A DNA stretch of 64,000 nucleotides, taken from NCBI RefSeq assembly GCF_031846385.1, contig NZ_JAVRHV010000009.1:18489-82488 (forward strand), read 5' to 3'. The position numbers and the translations under genes were made by a program. Shown piece after piece: positions 1 to 8,484 of the stretch. This DNA is from Urechidicola vernalis. GTDB lineage: Bacteria > Bacteroidota > Bacteroidia > Flavobacteriales > Flavobacteriaceae. The stretch's first letter is position 1; each line of letters starts with the position of its first letter. A model generated the notes under the pieces. It was given only the letters and a program-made list of their open reading frames with translations. It did not search any database and was not told where the DNA came from.

Positions 1-57
1 AAAAAGATTGGAATTTCACAAACGGGAAATTCGAAAACGAATTACTTTATCAACTAA
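1..57 (+). CDS. C-terminal 18 residues of an upstream gene cut by the window edge
   Basis: An open frame runs from base 1 to a TAA at 55-57, three bases before the mltG start, and encodes KKIGISQTGNSKTNYFIN. The tight spacing suggests it is co-transcribed with mltG. The ending resembles the last strand of GNAT acetyltransferases, and a GNAT gene often sits beside mltG in Flavobacteriaceae, but 18 residues are too few to assign a family. Family is inference; the open frame and the stop are seen. Confidence 0.55.
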   Translation, partial: KKIGISQTGNSKTNYFIN

Positions 58-60
58 TCA

Positions 61-1095
61 ATGAATAAGAAAAAACTTATCCTAATTGTTTTAAGTGGTC
101 TCCTTTTAATAGGCGGGGGCATTATTTATAATTTTTACAGTAAAATATACGGCGGCAACACCAAAATTGATGGGGTGGTTTACATTGAAACGAATGCCAG
201 TTTTGAATCTGTACTAAAAGATCTTTCGCCAATTATTAGAAATGAAAATTCATTTAAATGGGTTGCCATAAAAAAGAACTACCCAAATGTTATTAAGGCG
301 GGTCGTTACGAAATAAAGAAGGGCTTGTCTAATAATGATCTTGTTAATCTTTTAAGAAGCGGAAACCAAAGTCCTATAAAAATCTCTTTTAACAATCAAG
401 ACTCTTTAGAGAAATTAGCAGGAAGAATTGCTGAACAAATCGAACCTGACTCATTAACACTTTTAAATTCATTCCTAAATAAAGAATTTCTTTCGGTAAA
501 TAATTTTACCGCTAGTACTGCCTTAGGAATGTACATTCCGAATAGTTACGAAGTCTATTGGAACATCTCATCTGATAAATTCAGAGATAAAATGCTTAAA
601 GAATATGATAGATTTTGGAATTCTGAACGTAAAATTCTTGCAAAAAAACAAAAATTAAGCATTAAAGAAGTTACTACACTGGCTTCTATTGTTCAAAAAG
701 AGACACAAACAAAATTTGAAAGACCAGATGTTGCCAAACTCTATTTAAACAGATTAAATAACAAATGGCCTTTACAAGCAGATCCAACGATTATATTTGC
801 CGTAAAAAAATTAAAAGGTCAAGATTTCGAAATAAAAAGAGTATTATTAAAAGATTTAGAAATCAATTCTAAATATAACACGTATAAGTATCGTGGCCTT
901 CCTCCAGGCCCAATTTCGATGCCAGATATTTCAGCCATTGATGCGGTATTAAAACCTGCCAATCATGACTATTATTACATGTGTGCAGATCCTGACAATT
1001 TTGGACGGCATCAATTTGCTAAAACCTTGGCACAGCATAACATAAATGCGGCTAAATACCAGCAATGGCTTAATAAACAAGGAGTTCGAAGATAA
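61..1095 (+). CDS. mltG: Endolytic murein transglycosylase MltG (YceG-like)
   Basis: MltG cuts nascent peptidoglycan strands at the outer face of the inner membrane and so sets glycan chain release. The 344-residue protein has the usual family length. One N-terminal membrane helix (about residues 6-26) is followed by a periplasmic YceG-like region. The family landmarks are visible: the IVQKETQTKFER segment with catalytic-type Glu214, LQADPTI near 238, and LPPGPISMP near 280. The start is the ATG directly after the stop of the upstream partial gene, giving a proper signal anchor. No strong purine ribosome site is seen, which is normal in Bacteroidota. No terminator is obvious downstream. Confidence 0.95.
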   Translation: MNKKKLILIVLSGLLLIGGGIIYNFYSKIYGGNTKIDGVVYIETNASFESVLKDLSPIIRNENSFKWVAIKKNYPNVIKAGRYEIKKGLSNNDLVNLLRSGNQSPIKISFNNQDSLEKLAGRIAEQIEPDSLTLLNSFLNKEFLSVNNFTASTALGMYIPNSYEVYWNISSDKFRDKMLKEYDRFWNSERKILAKKQKLSIKEVTTLASIVQKETQTKFERPDVAKLYLNRLNNKWPLQADPTIIFAVKKLKGQDFEIKRVLLKDLEINSKYNTYKYRGLPPGPISMPDISAIDAVLKPANHDYYYMCADPDNFGRHQFAKTLAQHNINAAKYQQWLNKQGVRR

Positions 1096-1545
1096 CTCAT
1101 TTTGCTGTTTTTCAATTACTTAAAGTTTTTCACCTGCTAAAAATACGGTTTATCATGAAAAATGAACCATTTACAAATTATAATGACTCATTTGTTCATT
1201 TATAACTTTTGGCATGAATATACCCTATATATTTGACCTGTAAAATTGTTCCCACAACAAGAATACAAAATAGTCGAAACAACATTATTATTTTTTTTTG
1301 ACGCTATTTCAATATCGATTTAATCAACTAATGCAGTTGTGGACAATTTTATCTATTGACATTTTGAACCATATTTAATTAAGGGGTTGATTAAATTTAA
1401 TTCAATGAATAAAGAAGATCATTCAATTTTATTCATCAAAATTAAAATAAACGACTTACTCAATGCAGATTAAATAATTATAGTTAATTTTGCGCCCCGA
1501 AATATTAAACGGTTCAATATATAAATAATATAAAAACCATTAATC
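1096..1545. other. 450-bp AT-rich intergenic region without a gene
   Basis: No coding frame is convincing here. It holds T and A runs and an imperfect inverted repeat: 1245-1258 (ATTGTTCCCACAAC) against 1336-1347 (GTTGTGGACAAT). The right arm, read on the minus strand, contains TTGTCCACA, one base from the DnaA box TTATCCACA. A TATATTTG at 1228-1235 resembles a -7 element, but the nearest TTTG is only 16 bp upstream, shorter than usual. The promoter of the next gene lies at the right end. Confidence 0.5.
1485..1492 (+). promoter_or_regulatory. Bacteroidota -7 element for the lysozyme-like gene
   Basis: TAATTTTG matches TAnnTTTG, 53 bp before the ATG at 1546. Only a weak -33 match (AATG at 1462-1465, 19-bp spacer) is present, so strength is uncertain. 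Confidence 0.5.
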
Positions 1546-2169
1546 ATGAAAAAGGCAATATTAATATTTGGTTTAGTTAGTTTAACTGTTTTGGTATCAG
1601 CATTTCGAAGTGATGCAACTAAAGCACCTGCAAACAAAGAAAACTGTTACAGAACTAATGAGTTCTCCACTGTACTTACATTAGAAGAATCAATTAAATT
1701 TAGTGAAGTTCCTTTTATTGGGAATTCATTTATAGGATTTAGAGAAGCTGTAGGATTTAAAGAATCTAGAAACAGATATCATATCGTAAATAAATTTGGA
1801 TATTTAGGGAAATATCAATTTGGTAAGAGCACATTAAAGCGGCTAAAAATATACAATGTTGAAAATTTCTTAAAAAATCCTGAAACTCAAGAAAAGGCAT
1901 TTAAAGCGCTTTGTTCTTTAAACAAACATATTTTAAGAAAAGATATTAAGAGAAGTGTTGGTAAAACAATAAATGGTATTGAAATTACGGAATCTGGTAT
2001 CTTAGCTGCTGCGCATTTGAGTGGTGCAGGAAACGTGAAAAAATATTTAAGAAGTAATGGTGGAAACAATTTAAGTGATGCCTTTGGTTCTAGTATAGAA
2101 TATTATATGACAAAATTTTCTGGATTTGATGTATCTTGGATAGATGCCGACAAAAATCCAGTCGTATAA
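1546..2169 (+). CDS. Secreted lysozyme-like / transglycosylase-like protein
   Basis: This 207-residue protein begins with a Sec-type signal peptide (MKKAILIFGLVSLTVLVSAF). A lysozyme-fold segment follows around residues 62-195. The segment FKESRNRYHIVNKFGYLGKYQFG (split here: catalytic-type Glu73 in KESRNRY, then YLGKYQFG) resembles the Glu plus YxGxYQF pattern of lytic transglycosylase and glucosaminidase-like enzymes that act on peptidoglycan. It stands alone with its own promoter and ends at a strong bidirectional terminator. Substrate and exact reaction are inferred from the fold only. It could be a cell-wall turnover enzyme or a toxin-like secreted lysozyme. Confidence 0.72.
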   Translation: MKKAILIFGLVSLTVLVSAFRSDATKAPANKENCYRTNEFSTVLTLEESIKFSEVPFIGNSFIGFREAVGFKESRNRYHIVNKFGYLGKYQFGKSTLKRLKIYNVENFLKNPETQEKAFKALCSLNKHILRKDIKRSVGKTINGIEITESGILAAAHLSGAGNVKKYLRSNGGNNLSDAFGSSIEYYMTKFSGFDVSWIDADKNPVV

Positions 2170-2192
2170 TTTGGTTAATTTTTTTGGATAGT

Positions 2193-2225
2193 AAAAAAGC
2201 TCAAAATAATGTTTTGAGCTTTTTT
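2193..2225. terminator. Bidirectional intrinsic terminator
   Basis: A perfect 14-bp stem: AAAAAAGCTCAAAA (2193-2206), a 5-nt loop, then TTTTGAGCTTTTTT (2212-2225). It has A and T runs on both sides, so it can end the lysozyme-like gene (+) and the RsmI-like gene (-). It overlaps the last base of the latter. Confidence 0.92.
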
Positions 2226-2935
2226 TATGATTTATGAATAATAAATATTGCCGGTCGTTTATGTAAATCCGGGTTTTCTTTTTTCCATTTCACAATAGGA
2301 AGTGTTCTTATATATTCTGAAGGTAATGTTAGGTCAGCTGCAATACATAATCTGGTCTGAGGTCCCAATGCCGACTTTAAATCATCTAGCATTTTACCAT
2401 TTCTATAAGGTGTTTCAATAAATATTTGAGATTGATCTTTCTCAAAAGATAATTTTTCTAATTGCTTAATAGTTCGTTTACGCTCGCCGGCTTCTATTGG
2501 TAAATAACCATTAAATGTAAAACTTTGACCATTCATTCCGGAAGCCATCATTGCAAGAACAATGGAAGACGGCCCAACCAGTGGAACAACCTGAATTCCT
2601 TTTTCATGTGCTAACTTTACTACCTCAGCACCAGGATCTGCAATGGCAGGAACGCCTGCTTCAGATAATAAGCCAATTGAAATCCCTTGCTCACAAACAT
2701 CTAAGTAGGTATTAATTTCAAGAATATTGGCATATTTATCGATAGATTTTAACACTAAAGAAGGTTGTGACTTCTTAGGCACAATTCGCTTGATAAAGCG
2801 TCTCGCTGTTTTTTGATTTTCAACAATAAAATGATCTAATTCTTCAATGGCCAATCGAACCGAATAAGGCAACACTTCTAAAGGTTCGTTATCTCCGAGC
2901 GTTGTTGGTATCAAATACAACTTTCCTTTTGTCAT
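2225..2935 (-). CDS. RsmI-like SAM-dependent methyltransferase (tetrapyrrole methylase fold)
   Basis: The 236-residue protein belongs to the tetrapyrrole-methylase superfamily close to RsmI, the 16S rRNA C1402 ribose methyltransferase. Visible landmarks are GKLYLIPTTLGD at the N-terminus, GLLSEAGVPAIADPGAEVV in the middle, the VPLVGPSSIVLAMMASG segment and NGYLP. It is shorter than classical RsmI and matches the second RsmI-like type common in Flavobacteriaceae, so I give no gene symbol. The start ATG overlaps the stop of the phosphatase gene by four bases, indicating translational coupling in a leftward operon. The target may be rRNA, but this is inference. Confidence 0.85.
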   Translation of the reverse strand: MTKGKLYLIPTTLGDNEPLEVLPYSVRLAIEELDHFIVENQKTARRFIKRIVPKKSQPSLVLKSIDKYANILEINTYLDVCEQGISIGLLSEAGVPAIADPGAEVVKLAHEKGIQVVPLVGPSSIVLAMMASGMNGQSFTFNGYLPIEAGERKRTIKQLEKLSFEKDQSQIFIETPYRNGKMLDDLKSALGPQTRLCIAADLTLPSEYIRTLPIVKWKKENPDLHKRPAIFIIHKS

Positions 2936-3390
2936 CCTTTCGTTAATTTTTCAGCAACAAGCTCACAAACCTCATCTAACATCTTATACACCATCCTAAA
3001 ACCATGTTCTCCTCCGTTGTATGGATCTGGAACGTCTAAGTTTTCACCAGGATAAATTTCATTCAATATCATTTTAACTTTTGCTTTATCCGCATCCGTT
3101 CTAGCTTGTCTATTAATTCTTCTAAAATTAGAACTATCCATAGCATAGATAATATCAAATTCATCAAAATCAGAAACCTGAAATTGTCTAGCCCTTTGAT
3201 CTGTAATATCTAAATTATTCTTTTTTGCGATAGCAATAGATCGCTTATCTGGTAAGCCGCCAACATGGTAATCTCCTGTACCAGCTGAATCGACGGTAAT
3301 TCCTTTTAAAAACGTTTTTGATTTTAAAATACCCTCAGCCAATGGAGAGCGGCAGATATTTCCTAAGCAAACCATTAATACTTTTGTCAT
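2932..3390 (-). CDS. Low-molecular-weight protein-tyrosine phosphatase
   Basis: A 152-residue protein with the complete family signature. The phosphate-binding loop CLGNICRS near the N-terminus gives nucleophile Cys8 and Arg14 (CX5R), and VPDPYNGG near residue 120 supplies the general-acid Asp. It hydrolyses phosphotyrosine or small phosphate esters in the cytoplasm. In other bacteria such enzymes often control polysaccharide-assembly kinases, but no kinase is adjacent here. The gene lies between dnaA and the RsmI-like gene and overlaps the latter by four bases. It starts 10 bp after the dnaA stop, so all three may share a transcript. Confidence 0.93.
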   Translation of the reverse strand: MTKVLMVCLGNICRSPLAEGILKSKTFLKGITVDSAGTGDYHVGGLPDKRSIAIAKKNNLDITDQRARQFQVSDFDEFDIIYAMDSSNFRRINRQARTDADKAKVKMILNEIYPGENLDVPDPYNGGEHGFRMVYKMLDEVCELVAEKLTKG

Positions 3391-3400
3391 GAACTTGAAT

Positions 3401-4828
3401 TTAGTAAGTCAATTTCTTAGTAAGATCCTCTACGTATTTTCGGAATTGTTTGTCCGTTTCTGTAAGATTATCAACTGTCTTACATGCATGCAATACAGTG
3501 GCATGATCTCGTTTACCAATTTGAGAACCAATACTTGCTAAAGAAGCCTTGGTCATTCGCTTGGCAAAAAACATCGCCAATTGGCGTGCTTGAACAATAT
3601 GTCTCTTTCTGGTTTTGGACTGAAGTGTTGCAACATCCAAATCGAAATAACTCGAGACTACTTTTTGAATTTGATCAATAGATACTTCTCTCTTTGTATT
3701 TTTAACAAATTTATCTACAATTTGCTTCGTTAAAGAAAGCGTGAACTCTTTTCTATTAAATGATGCTTGTGCAATCATTGATACCAAAACGCCTTCTAAT
3801 TCTCTCACATTAGATTTGATGTTTTTAGCAATGTACTCCACTATTTCATCCGGCATCTCTACACCATCTCTAAACAATTTATTTTGTAAGATTGAAACAC
3901 GTGTTTCATAATCAGGAGCTTGCAACTCAGCAGACAATCCCCATTTAAATCGAGACAACAAGCGCTGTTCAATATCCTGCATATCTACAGGCGCTTTATC
4001 GGAAGTCAAAATAACCTGTTTACCGTTTTGATGTAAATGATTAAATATATGAAAGAATACATCTTGAGTTCCAGTTTTACCTGACAAGAATTGCACATCA
4101 TCAATAATTAATACATCAATCATCTGATAGAAATGAATAAAATCATTTCTTGTATTTGATTTTACAGAATCAATAAACTGCTGTGTAAATCTTTCTGAAG
4201 AAATATACAATACTGTCTTATCTGGGTATTTATCTTTTATTTCAACACCAATAGCATGAGATAGATGTGTTTTACCTAATCCAACTCCGCCATATATGAG
4301 TAAAGGATTAAAAGATGTTCCTCCAGGTTTATTTGCCACTGCCATACTTGCCGATCGTGCCAACCTATTAGAATCTCCCTCTACAAAACTGTTGAAGTTA
4401 TAATTTGGATTTAATTGCGACTCAATTTTAACCTTCTGAATCCCAGGAATAACAAAAGGATTTTTTAACTCTCTTTTATTAATATCTAATGGAACCGTAA
4501 CTCCCTGCGGATTTAAAGGCTTTCTATTAGAACTTGGAATCTTAACCGTATGCGGCTTTGTACTGCTATACGTATTTTCCATACGCACATCATAAATCAA
4601 TTTGGCATCGGCACCCAATTCTCTAACCAAGGCAACTCTTAATAACTTAATATAATGTTCTTCTAACCATTCATAAAAAAATTTACTAGGAACTTGAATC
4701 GTTAAAGAATCTCCAGAAATTTTAATCGGTTTGATCGGTTCAAACCATGTTTTATATGCTTGGGGTTTTATATTGTCTTTTATAAAAGACAGACATTCGT
4801 TCCAAACTGAAATGGCAGTTTTAGTCAT
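3401..4828 (-). CDS. dnaA: Chromosomal replication initiator DnaA
   Basis: DnaA binds DnaA boxes and opens oriC in an ATP-dependent way. All four domains are visible: an N-terminal DnaB-contact domain (SVWNECLSFIKDNI), a short linker, the AAA+ domain with Walker A GGVGLGKTHL and Walker B LIIDDVQFL, and the C-terminal DNA-binding domain ending in GKRDHATVLHACKTV. I place the start at the ATG whose first base is 4828 (MTKTAISVWNEC), which matches the usual flavobacterial N-terminus and gives 475 residues. An in-frame ATG 57 bp further upstream would add 19 atypical residues. One DnaA-box-like site lies just upstream at 4878-4886 (TTATCCACT). Confidence 0.96.
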   Translation of the reverse strand: MTKTAISVWNECLSFIKDNIKPQAYKTWFEPIKPIKISGDSLTIQVPSKFFYEWLEEHYIKLLRVALVRELGADAKLIYDVRMENTYSSTKPHTVKIPSSNRKPLNPQGVTVPLDINKRELKNPFVIPGIQKVKIESQLNPNYNFNSFVEGDSNRLARSASMAVANKPGGTSFNPLLIYGGVGLGKTHLSHAIGVEIKDKYPDKTVLYISSERFTQQFIDSVKSNTRNDFIHFYQMIDVLIIDDVQFLSGKTGTQDVFFHIFNHLHQNGKQVILTSDKAPVDMQDIEQRLLSRFKWGLSAELQAPDYETRVSILQNKLFRDGVEMPDEIVEYIAKNIKSNVRELEGVLVSMIAQASFNRKEFTLSLTKQIVDKFVKNTKREVSIDQIQKVVSSYFDLDVATLQSKTRKRHIVQARQLAMFFAKRMTKASLASIGSQIGKRDHATVLHACKTVDNLTETDKQFRKYVEDLTKKLTY

Positions 4829-4997
4829 TGGTATTCTAAGAATTTTTTGGTTGTTGGGTAACTGAAAATTTAGAGACTTATCCACTAAGTTTTAAGCCTT
4901 ACAAAAGTGTGAATAATTATTAGTATAAAAAAATAAAATTACTATTGTTTCATAACTTTTTTATGCGTATTATAAGCAACCAAAATATTTCTCCCTT

Positions 4998-5402
4998 ATG
5001 CTTACCCAAAACCTCCAAATCCGCGTCAGATATGGCGAAACCGATCAAATGAGCTATGTTTATTATGGTAATTATGCTCAATATTTTGAAATGGGTCGCG
5101 TAGAATGGCTACGTAATTTAGGAGTGTCTTATAAAAGCATGGAAGACGGTGGAATTATGCTTCCAGTTTTAGATTTAAACATAAAATATTTGAAGCCAGC
5201 AAAATACGATGATTTACTCACCTTAAAAACAACGCTTAAAAAAATTCCTTCTGTAAAAATTGAATTCGATTTTGAAATTTACAATGAAGAAAATGAACTT
5301 TTAACCCAAGGATACACAAAATTGGTTTTTATAGATATGAAAAAAAATAAACCTACACGTTGCCCTCAATTTTTACTAGATAAAATTAATCCAATGTTTT
5401 AA
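4998..5402 (+). CDS. Acyl-CoA thioesterase, 4HBT / YbgC type
   Basis: A 134-residue single hot-dog domain. The YbgC-type motif is clear near the N-terminus: VRYGETDQMSYVYYGNY with the catalytic Asp16, followed by FEMGRVEWLR. Such enzymes hydrolyse short or medium acyl-CoA thioesters in the cytoplasm. The gene is divergent from dnaA across a 169-bp AT-rich gap and converges with the YigZ gene, overlapping it by 17 bp at the 3' end. The substrate cannot be read from sequence. Confidence 0.92.
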   Translation: MLTQNLQIRVRYGETDQMSYVYYGNYAQYFEMGRVEWLRNLGVSYKSMEDGGIMLPVLDLNIKYLKPAKYDDLLTLKTTLKKIPSVKIEFDFEIYNEENELLTQGYTKLVFIDMKKNKPTRCPQFLLDKINPMF

Positions 5403-5991
5403 TTTCTAAACAACGTAAATTTTCAAAAACTAGTTTAATTTCTTCAGCCTCTTTTTTACGAACAGAAATCACATATTCACAATTCATTTCCATTTTCCGT
5501 GAAATAATTACCAACTGCCTTTCCTTAATTATTCGCATCACTTTATCTAAATGTTCATATTCAAAAGTTAATTTGAAATGAATATCAATTGTTCGCTTTA
5601 CAATATCAGATACTTCCAACGCTAATTTGGCTCCTTCTCTATACGCATTAATCAAGCCTCCAACACCTAGTTTTGTGCCTCCAAAATAACGAACAACAAC
5701 CACCAAAACATTAGTAACATCAAAAGAAACTAATTGACCTAAAATAGGTTGACCACCACTATTACTAGGTTCGCCATCATCATTTGCCCTGAATCTTATT
5801 TGCTCTTTCCCTATTCGCCAAGCATAACACCAATGCCTCGCTTTATGATGTTTTACTTTTAATTCTTGGATATGCAGCTTCACCTCATCTTCATCAATTA
5901 CAGGGAAAACATGCCCTATAAATTTACTCCCCCTGTCTTTAAAAATTTCGCCTTCAAAATTATGTGTTATTGTTTTGTACGTATCCTTCAT
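5386..5991 (-). CDS. YigZ / IMPACT family protein
   Basis: This 201-residue protein has the UPF0029/IMPACT N-terminal domain. Landmarks are DRGSKFIGHVFPV, then RFRANDDGEPSNSGGQPIL, then VVVVRYFGGTKLGVGGLINA. A C-terminal ferredoxin-like domain (about residues 135-200) completes the family architecture. Related proteins are linked to translation control, but the bacterial role is poorly defined. It lies 6 bp downstream of ribD and is probably co-transcribed with it. The 3' end overlaps the convergent thioesterase gene by 17 bp. Confidence 0.9.
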   Translation of the reverse strand: MKDTYKTITHNFEGEIFKDRGSKFIGHVFPVIDEDEVKLHIQELKVKHHKARHWCYAWRIGKEQIRFRANDDGEPSNSGGQPILGQLVSFDVTNVLVVVVRYFGGTKLGVGGLINAYREGAKLALEVSDIVKRTIDIHFKLTFEYEHLDKVMRIIKERQLVIISRKMEMNCEYVISVRKKEAEEIKLVFENLRCLEIKTLD

Positions 5992-5997
5992 ATAAAA

Positions 5998-7047
5998 TTA
6001 AGGAATAATTGTTTTGAAACTATCATCAGCAACATTCTTTTCAAATAATGCCGTTCCATTTACCTGGGGCGCTTTTACACCTTCTTTAAAAATAGTATTA
6101 CCTACAAAAATCCGGGTTTCATCCCATAGATTCGCATTGATAAAACTTTGCAATGTATAAGCACCTCCTTCAATAATTATTGATTGAATCTCATTTTTAA
6201 ACAACACATTACATACCTGTTGTGGCACATTTTCAGAATAGTCTATTAAGGCTACTTGAACATTATTTCTTTTTTTTGAAAAAGCAGTCCTTGAACTGGT
6301 AAACAAAATCGTTTTTACCATACCATCAAAAACGTATGCTTCTTTTGGAATTCTTAAAGAATTATCCAAAATTATTCTTACCGGATTTTTTCCGACCCAA
6401 GACCTAACATTTAATCTAGGATTATCCTTAATTACAGTATTAGTTCCAACCATAATCCCTTGTTCCTCGCTACGCCATTTATGCACTAATTGTTGAGCAT
6501 ATTTATTGGAAATCCAAGTTGGTTGTTTTTCTGCACCTTCACTTCGCTTCACATCAATAAATCCATCTTTTGTTTCTGCCCATTTTAAAATTATATAAGG
6601 ACGCTTTTTATTATGGAATGTAAAAAATCGCTTATTAAGCTCTCTACACTCTTTTTCCAATATACCAACTAAAACATCACACCCTGCATTTCTTAATCTT
6701 TTCACCCCTTCTCCACTTACCAAACTATTGTCATCTACTACTCCAACAACCACCTCTGGAATTTTGTGTTCAACAATTAAATCTGCACATGGAGGAGTTT
6801 TTCCATAATGAGCACAAGGTTCTAGACTTACATATATAGTAGAACGATTTAAAAGACTTTTGTCTGTTACCGATTTTATAGCGTTTACTTCTGCATGATT
6901 GCCGCCATAAGGACTTGTATAGCCTTCACCTATAATTTTACCATCATAAACTATCACAGCTCCTACCATTGGATTTGGACTAGTTGTACCCAATCCATTT
7001 TTTGCTAGTTGCAAACATCTTTTTATATATTTTTCGTGTATCTTCAC
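5998..7047 (-). CDS. ribD: Bifunctional riboflavin deaminase/reductase RibD
   Basis: RibD catalyses the second and third steps of riboflavin synthesis: deamination of the pyrimidine, then NADPH-dependent reduction of the ribosyl group. The N-terminal deaminase (about 1-145) shows zinc motifs HAEVNAI and PCAHYGKTPPC. The C-terminal reductase shows RPYIILKWAETKDGFI, GTNTVIKDNPRLNVR and IIEGGAYTLQSF. Length 349 is normal. The start codon is GTG (minus strand, 7047-7045), chosen because MKIHEKYIKRC is the expected N-terminus and no ATG lies nearby. Only four bases separate it from a TATTTTTG -7 element, so the mRNA is predicted to be leaderless. YigZ follows 6 bp downstream. Confidence 0.96.
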   Translation of the reverse strand: MKIHEKYIKRCLQLAKNGLGTTSPNPMVGAVIVYDGKIIGEGYTSPYGGNHAEVNAIKSVTDKSLLNRSTIYVSLEPCAHYGKTPPCADLIVEHKIPEVVVGVVDDNSLVSGEGVKRLRNAGCDVLVGILEKECRELNKRFFTFHNKKRPYIILKWAETKDGFIDVKRSEGAEKQPTWISNKYAQQLVHKWRSEEQGIMVGTNTVIKDNPRLNVRSWVGKNPVRIILDNSLRIPKEAYVFDGMVKTILFTSSRTAFSKKRNNVQVALIDYSENVPQQVCNVLFKNEIQSIIIEGGAYTLQSFINANLWDETRIFVGNTIFKEGVKAPQVNGTALFEKNVADDSFKTIIP

Positions 7048-7051
7048 CTCA

Positions 7052-7083
7052 CAAAAATAGCCTTTTAAATTGATGAATCACAA
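7052..7083 (-). promoter_or_regulatory. ribD promoter, positioned for a leaderless mRNA
   Basis: On the minus strand TTG (7083-7081), a 21-bp spacer and TATTTTTG (7059-7052) fit the Bacteroidota promoter pattern. The GTG start follows four bases after the last G, so transcription should begin at or very near the start codon. The element overlaps the first codons of the divergent GNAT gene. Confidence 0.65.
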
Positions 7084-7561
7084 CTTCAAAATCAGAGAAA
7101 TAAAACCTTCAGATAATCAAGAAATCGCTTTAGTTATTCGTGATATATTAATTGAATTCGGTGTTCCTAAAGTTGGCACTGCTTATGAAGACACAGCATT
7201 AGACTATATGTTTGAAACCTACAACGTTCCAAATGCTACTTATTTTGTTGTAGAAAAAAACGGCAAATTATACGGAGGTGCTGGCGTTATGCAATTACAA
7301 GAAAGCGATGAACCAATTTGCGAACTTCAGAAAATGTACTTTCATTCGGATGCAAGAGAAAAAGGAATTGGAAGTCTTATGATGGAAACCTGTTTAGAAA
7401 AAGCCAAAGCATATGGCTTTAAACAGTGTTATCTGGAAACATTACCCTATATGGTTGGCGCTCGTAAACTCTATAAAAAAACAGGATTTAAATCTTTAGA
7501 TAAACCCATGGGTAATACTGGACATTTTAGCTGTAATATGTGGATGTTAAAAGATTTATAA
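7073..7561 (+). CDS. GNAT-family N-acetyltransferase
   Basis: A 162-residue single-domain acetyltransferase. The acetyl-CoA-binding segment appears as LQKMYFHSDAREKGIGSLMM (R-x-x-G-x-G type loop), followed by CYLETLPYMVGARKLYKKTGF near the C-terminus. The substrate is unknown. I start at ATG 7073 (MNHNFKIREI) in preference to the in-frame TTG just before it. The gene is divergent from ribD with 25 bp between the starts. Its stop codon overlaps the prmC start (TAATG), so the two are translationally coupled. Confidence 0.88.
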   Translation: MNHNFKIREIKPSDNQEIALVIRDILIEFGVPKVGTAYEDTALDYMFETYNVPNATYFVVEKNGKLYGGAGVMQLQESDEPICELQKMYFHSDAREKGIGSLMMETCLEKAKAYGFKQCYLETLPYMVGARKLYKKTGFKSLDKPMGNTGHFSCNMWMLKDL

Positions 7562-8412
7562 TGACATTACAACAACTCAAACAACAATTCCATAATGTAT
7601 TAAATAGTCTTTATCCGCCAGAAGAAATAAACAGTTTTTTCTTTTTAGTTATTGAAAATGTTTTAAATCTTAAACGAATTGATTTTGCTTTAAATCCAAC
7701 AACAACTATTGGCGATGATCAGACAATAAAATTGCACAAAATCGTAAAAAAACTTAAACTTGAAATTCCAATTCAATACATATTAGGTAGTACCGAGTTT
7801 TTTGGATTGACTTTTTACGTAAATAAACATGTCTTAATTCCAAGACCAGAAACGGAAGAGTTGGTAGACTGGATTATTAAATCAATTTCGCATTCTGAAA
7901 TTTCCAACGCAAATATATTAGATATCGGCACTGGAACTGGCTGTATACCCATAACATTAGCAAAAAATATATTAAATTCAAATGTTACAGCCATTGATGT
8001 ATCTTCAGAAGCGCTTGCAGTAGCCAAGGAAAACGCGAGAATAAATAAGACAAATGTAAATTTTATTGAACAAGATATTTTAGCCTCGAAAACGTTTCAT
8101 CAAAAATTCGATATAATTATCTCCAATCCTCCGTATGTAAGAGAATTGGAAAAAAAAGAAATAAAAGATAACGTTTTAAAAAACGAACCCCATTTAGCCT
8201 TATTTGTCGATAACGAAAACCCTTTATTATTTTATAATAAAATTGCCGAATTAGCGAAAGATTCGCTTTCAGAAAACGGGGGGTTATTTTTCGAAATCAA
8301 TCAATACTTGGGGCAAGAAACAATTCAATTATTAAAAGAAAAAGGATACACAAATATTGAACTTAGAAAAGACCTTAATGGAAATGATAGAATGATAAAG
8401 GCATCTTTATAA
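7561..8412 (+). CDS. prmC: Release factor N5-glutamine methyltransferase PrmC
   Basis: PrmC methylates the glutamine of the GGQ motif in peptide release factors RF1 and RF2. The 283-residue protein has an N-terminal helical release-factor-binding domain (about 1-85) and a Rossmann methyltransferase domain. SAM motif I is DIGTGTGCIPI, and the catalytic NPPY motif occurs in IISNPPYVRELE. The start ATG shares a base with the stop of the GNAT gene. An upstream in-frame GTG would add seven residues that lie inside the GNAT gene, so I reject it. Proximity of prmC to ribD is common in Flavobacteriaceae. Confidence 0.95.
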   Translation: MTLQQLKQQFHNVLNSLYPPEEINSFFFLVIENVLNLKRIDFALNPTTTIGDDQTIKLHKIVKKLKLEIPIQYILGSTEFFGLTFYVNKHVLIPRPETEELVDWIIKSISHSEISNANILDIGTGTGCIPITLAKNILNSNVTAIDVSSEALAVAKENARINKTNVNFIEQDILASKTFHQKFDIIISNPPYVRELEKKEIKDNVLKNEPHLALFVDNENPLLFYNKIAELAKDSLSENGGLFFEINQYLGQETIQLLKEKGYTNIELRKDLNGNDRMIKASL

Positions 8413-8484
8413 TATTTCACTTTTAAATTATATGTTTTTCAAAACTTTATAAATAATTTTGTATAAATTAAAAAAAAATCAACT

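Noticed and set aside
1228..1260. TATATTTG as a promoter for another RNA in the 1096-1545 gap
   Set aside because: The -33 spacing is only 16 bp and no hairpin-terminated unit follows, so support is too thin.
4829..4885. Longer DnaA with 19 extra N-terminal residues
   Set aside because: The extra residues do not match the conserved DnaA N-terminus, which starts at MTKTAISVWNEC; the ATG at 4828 is the better start.
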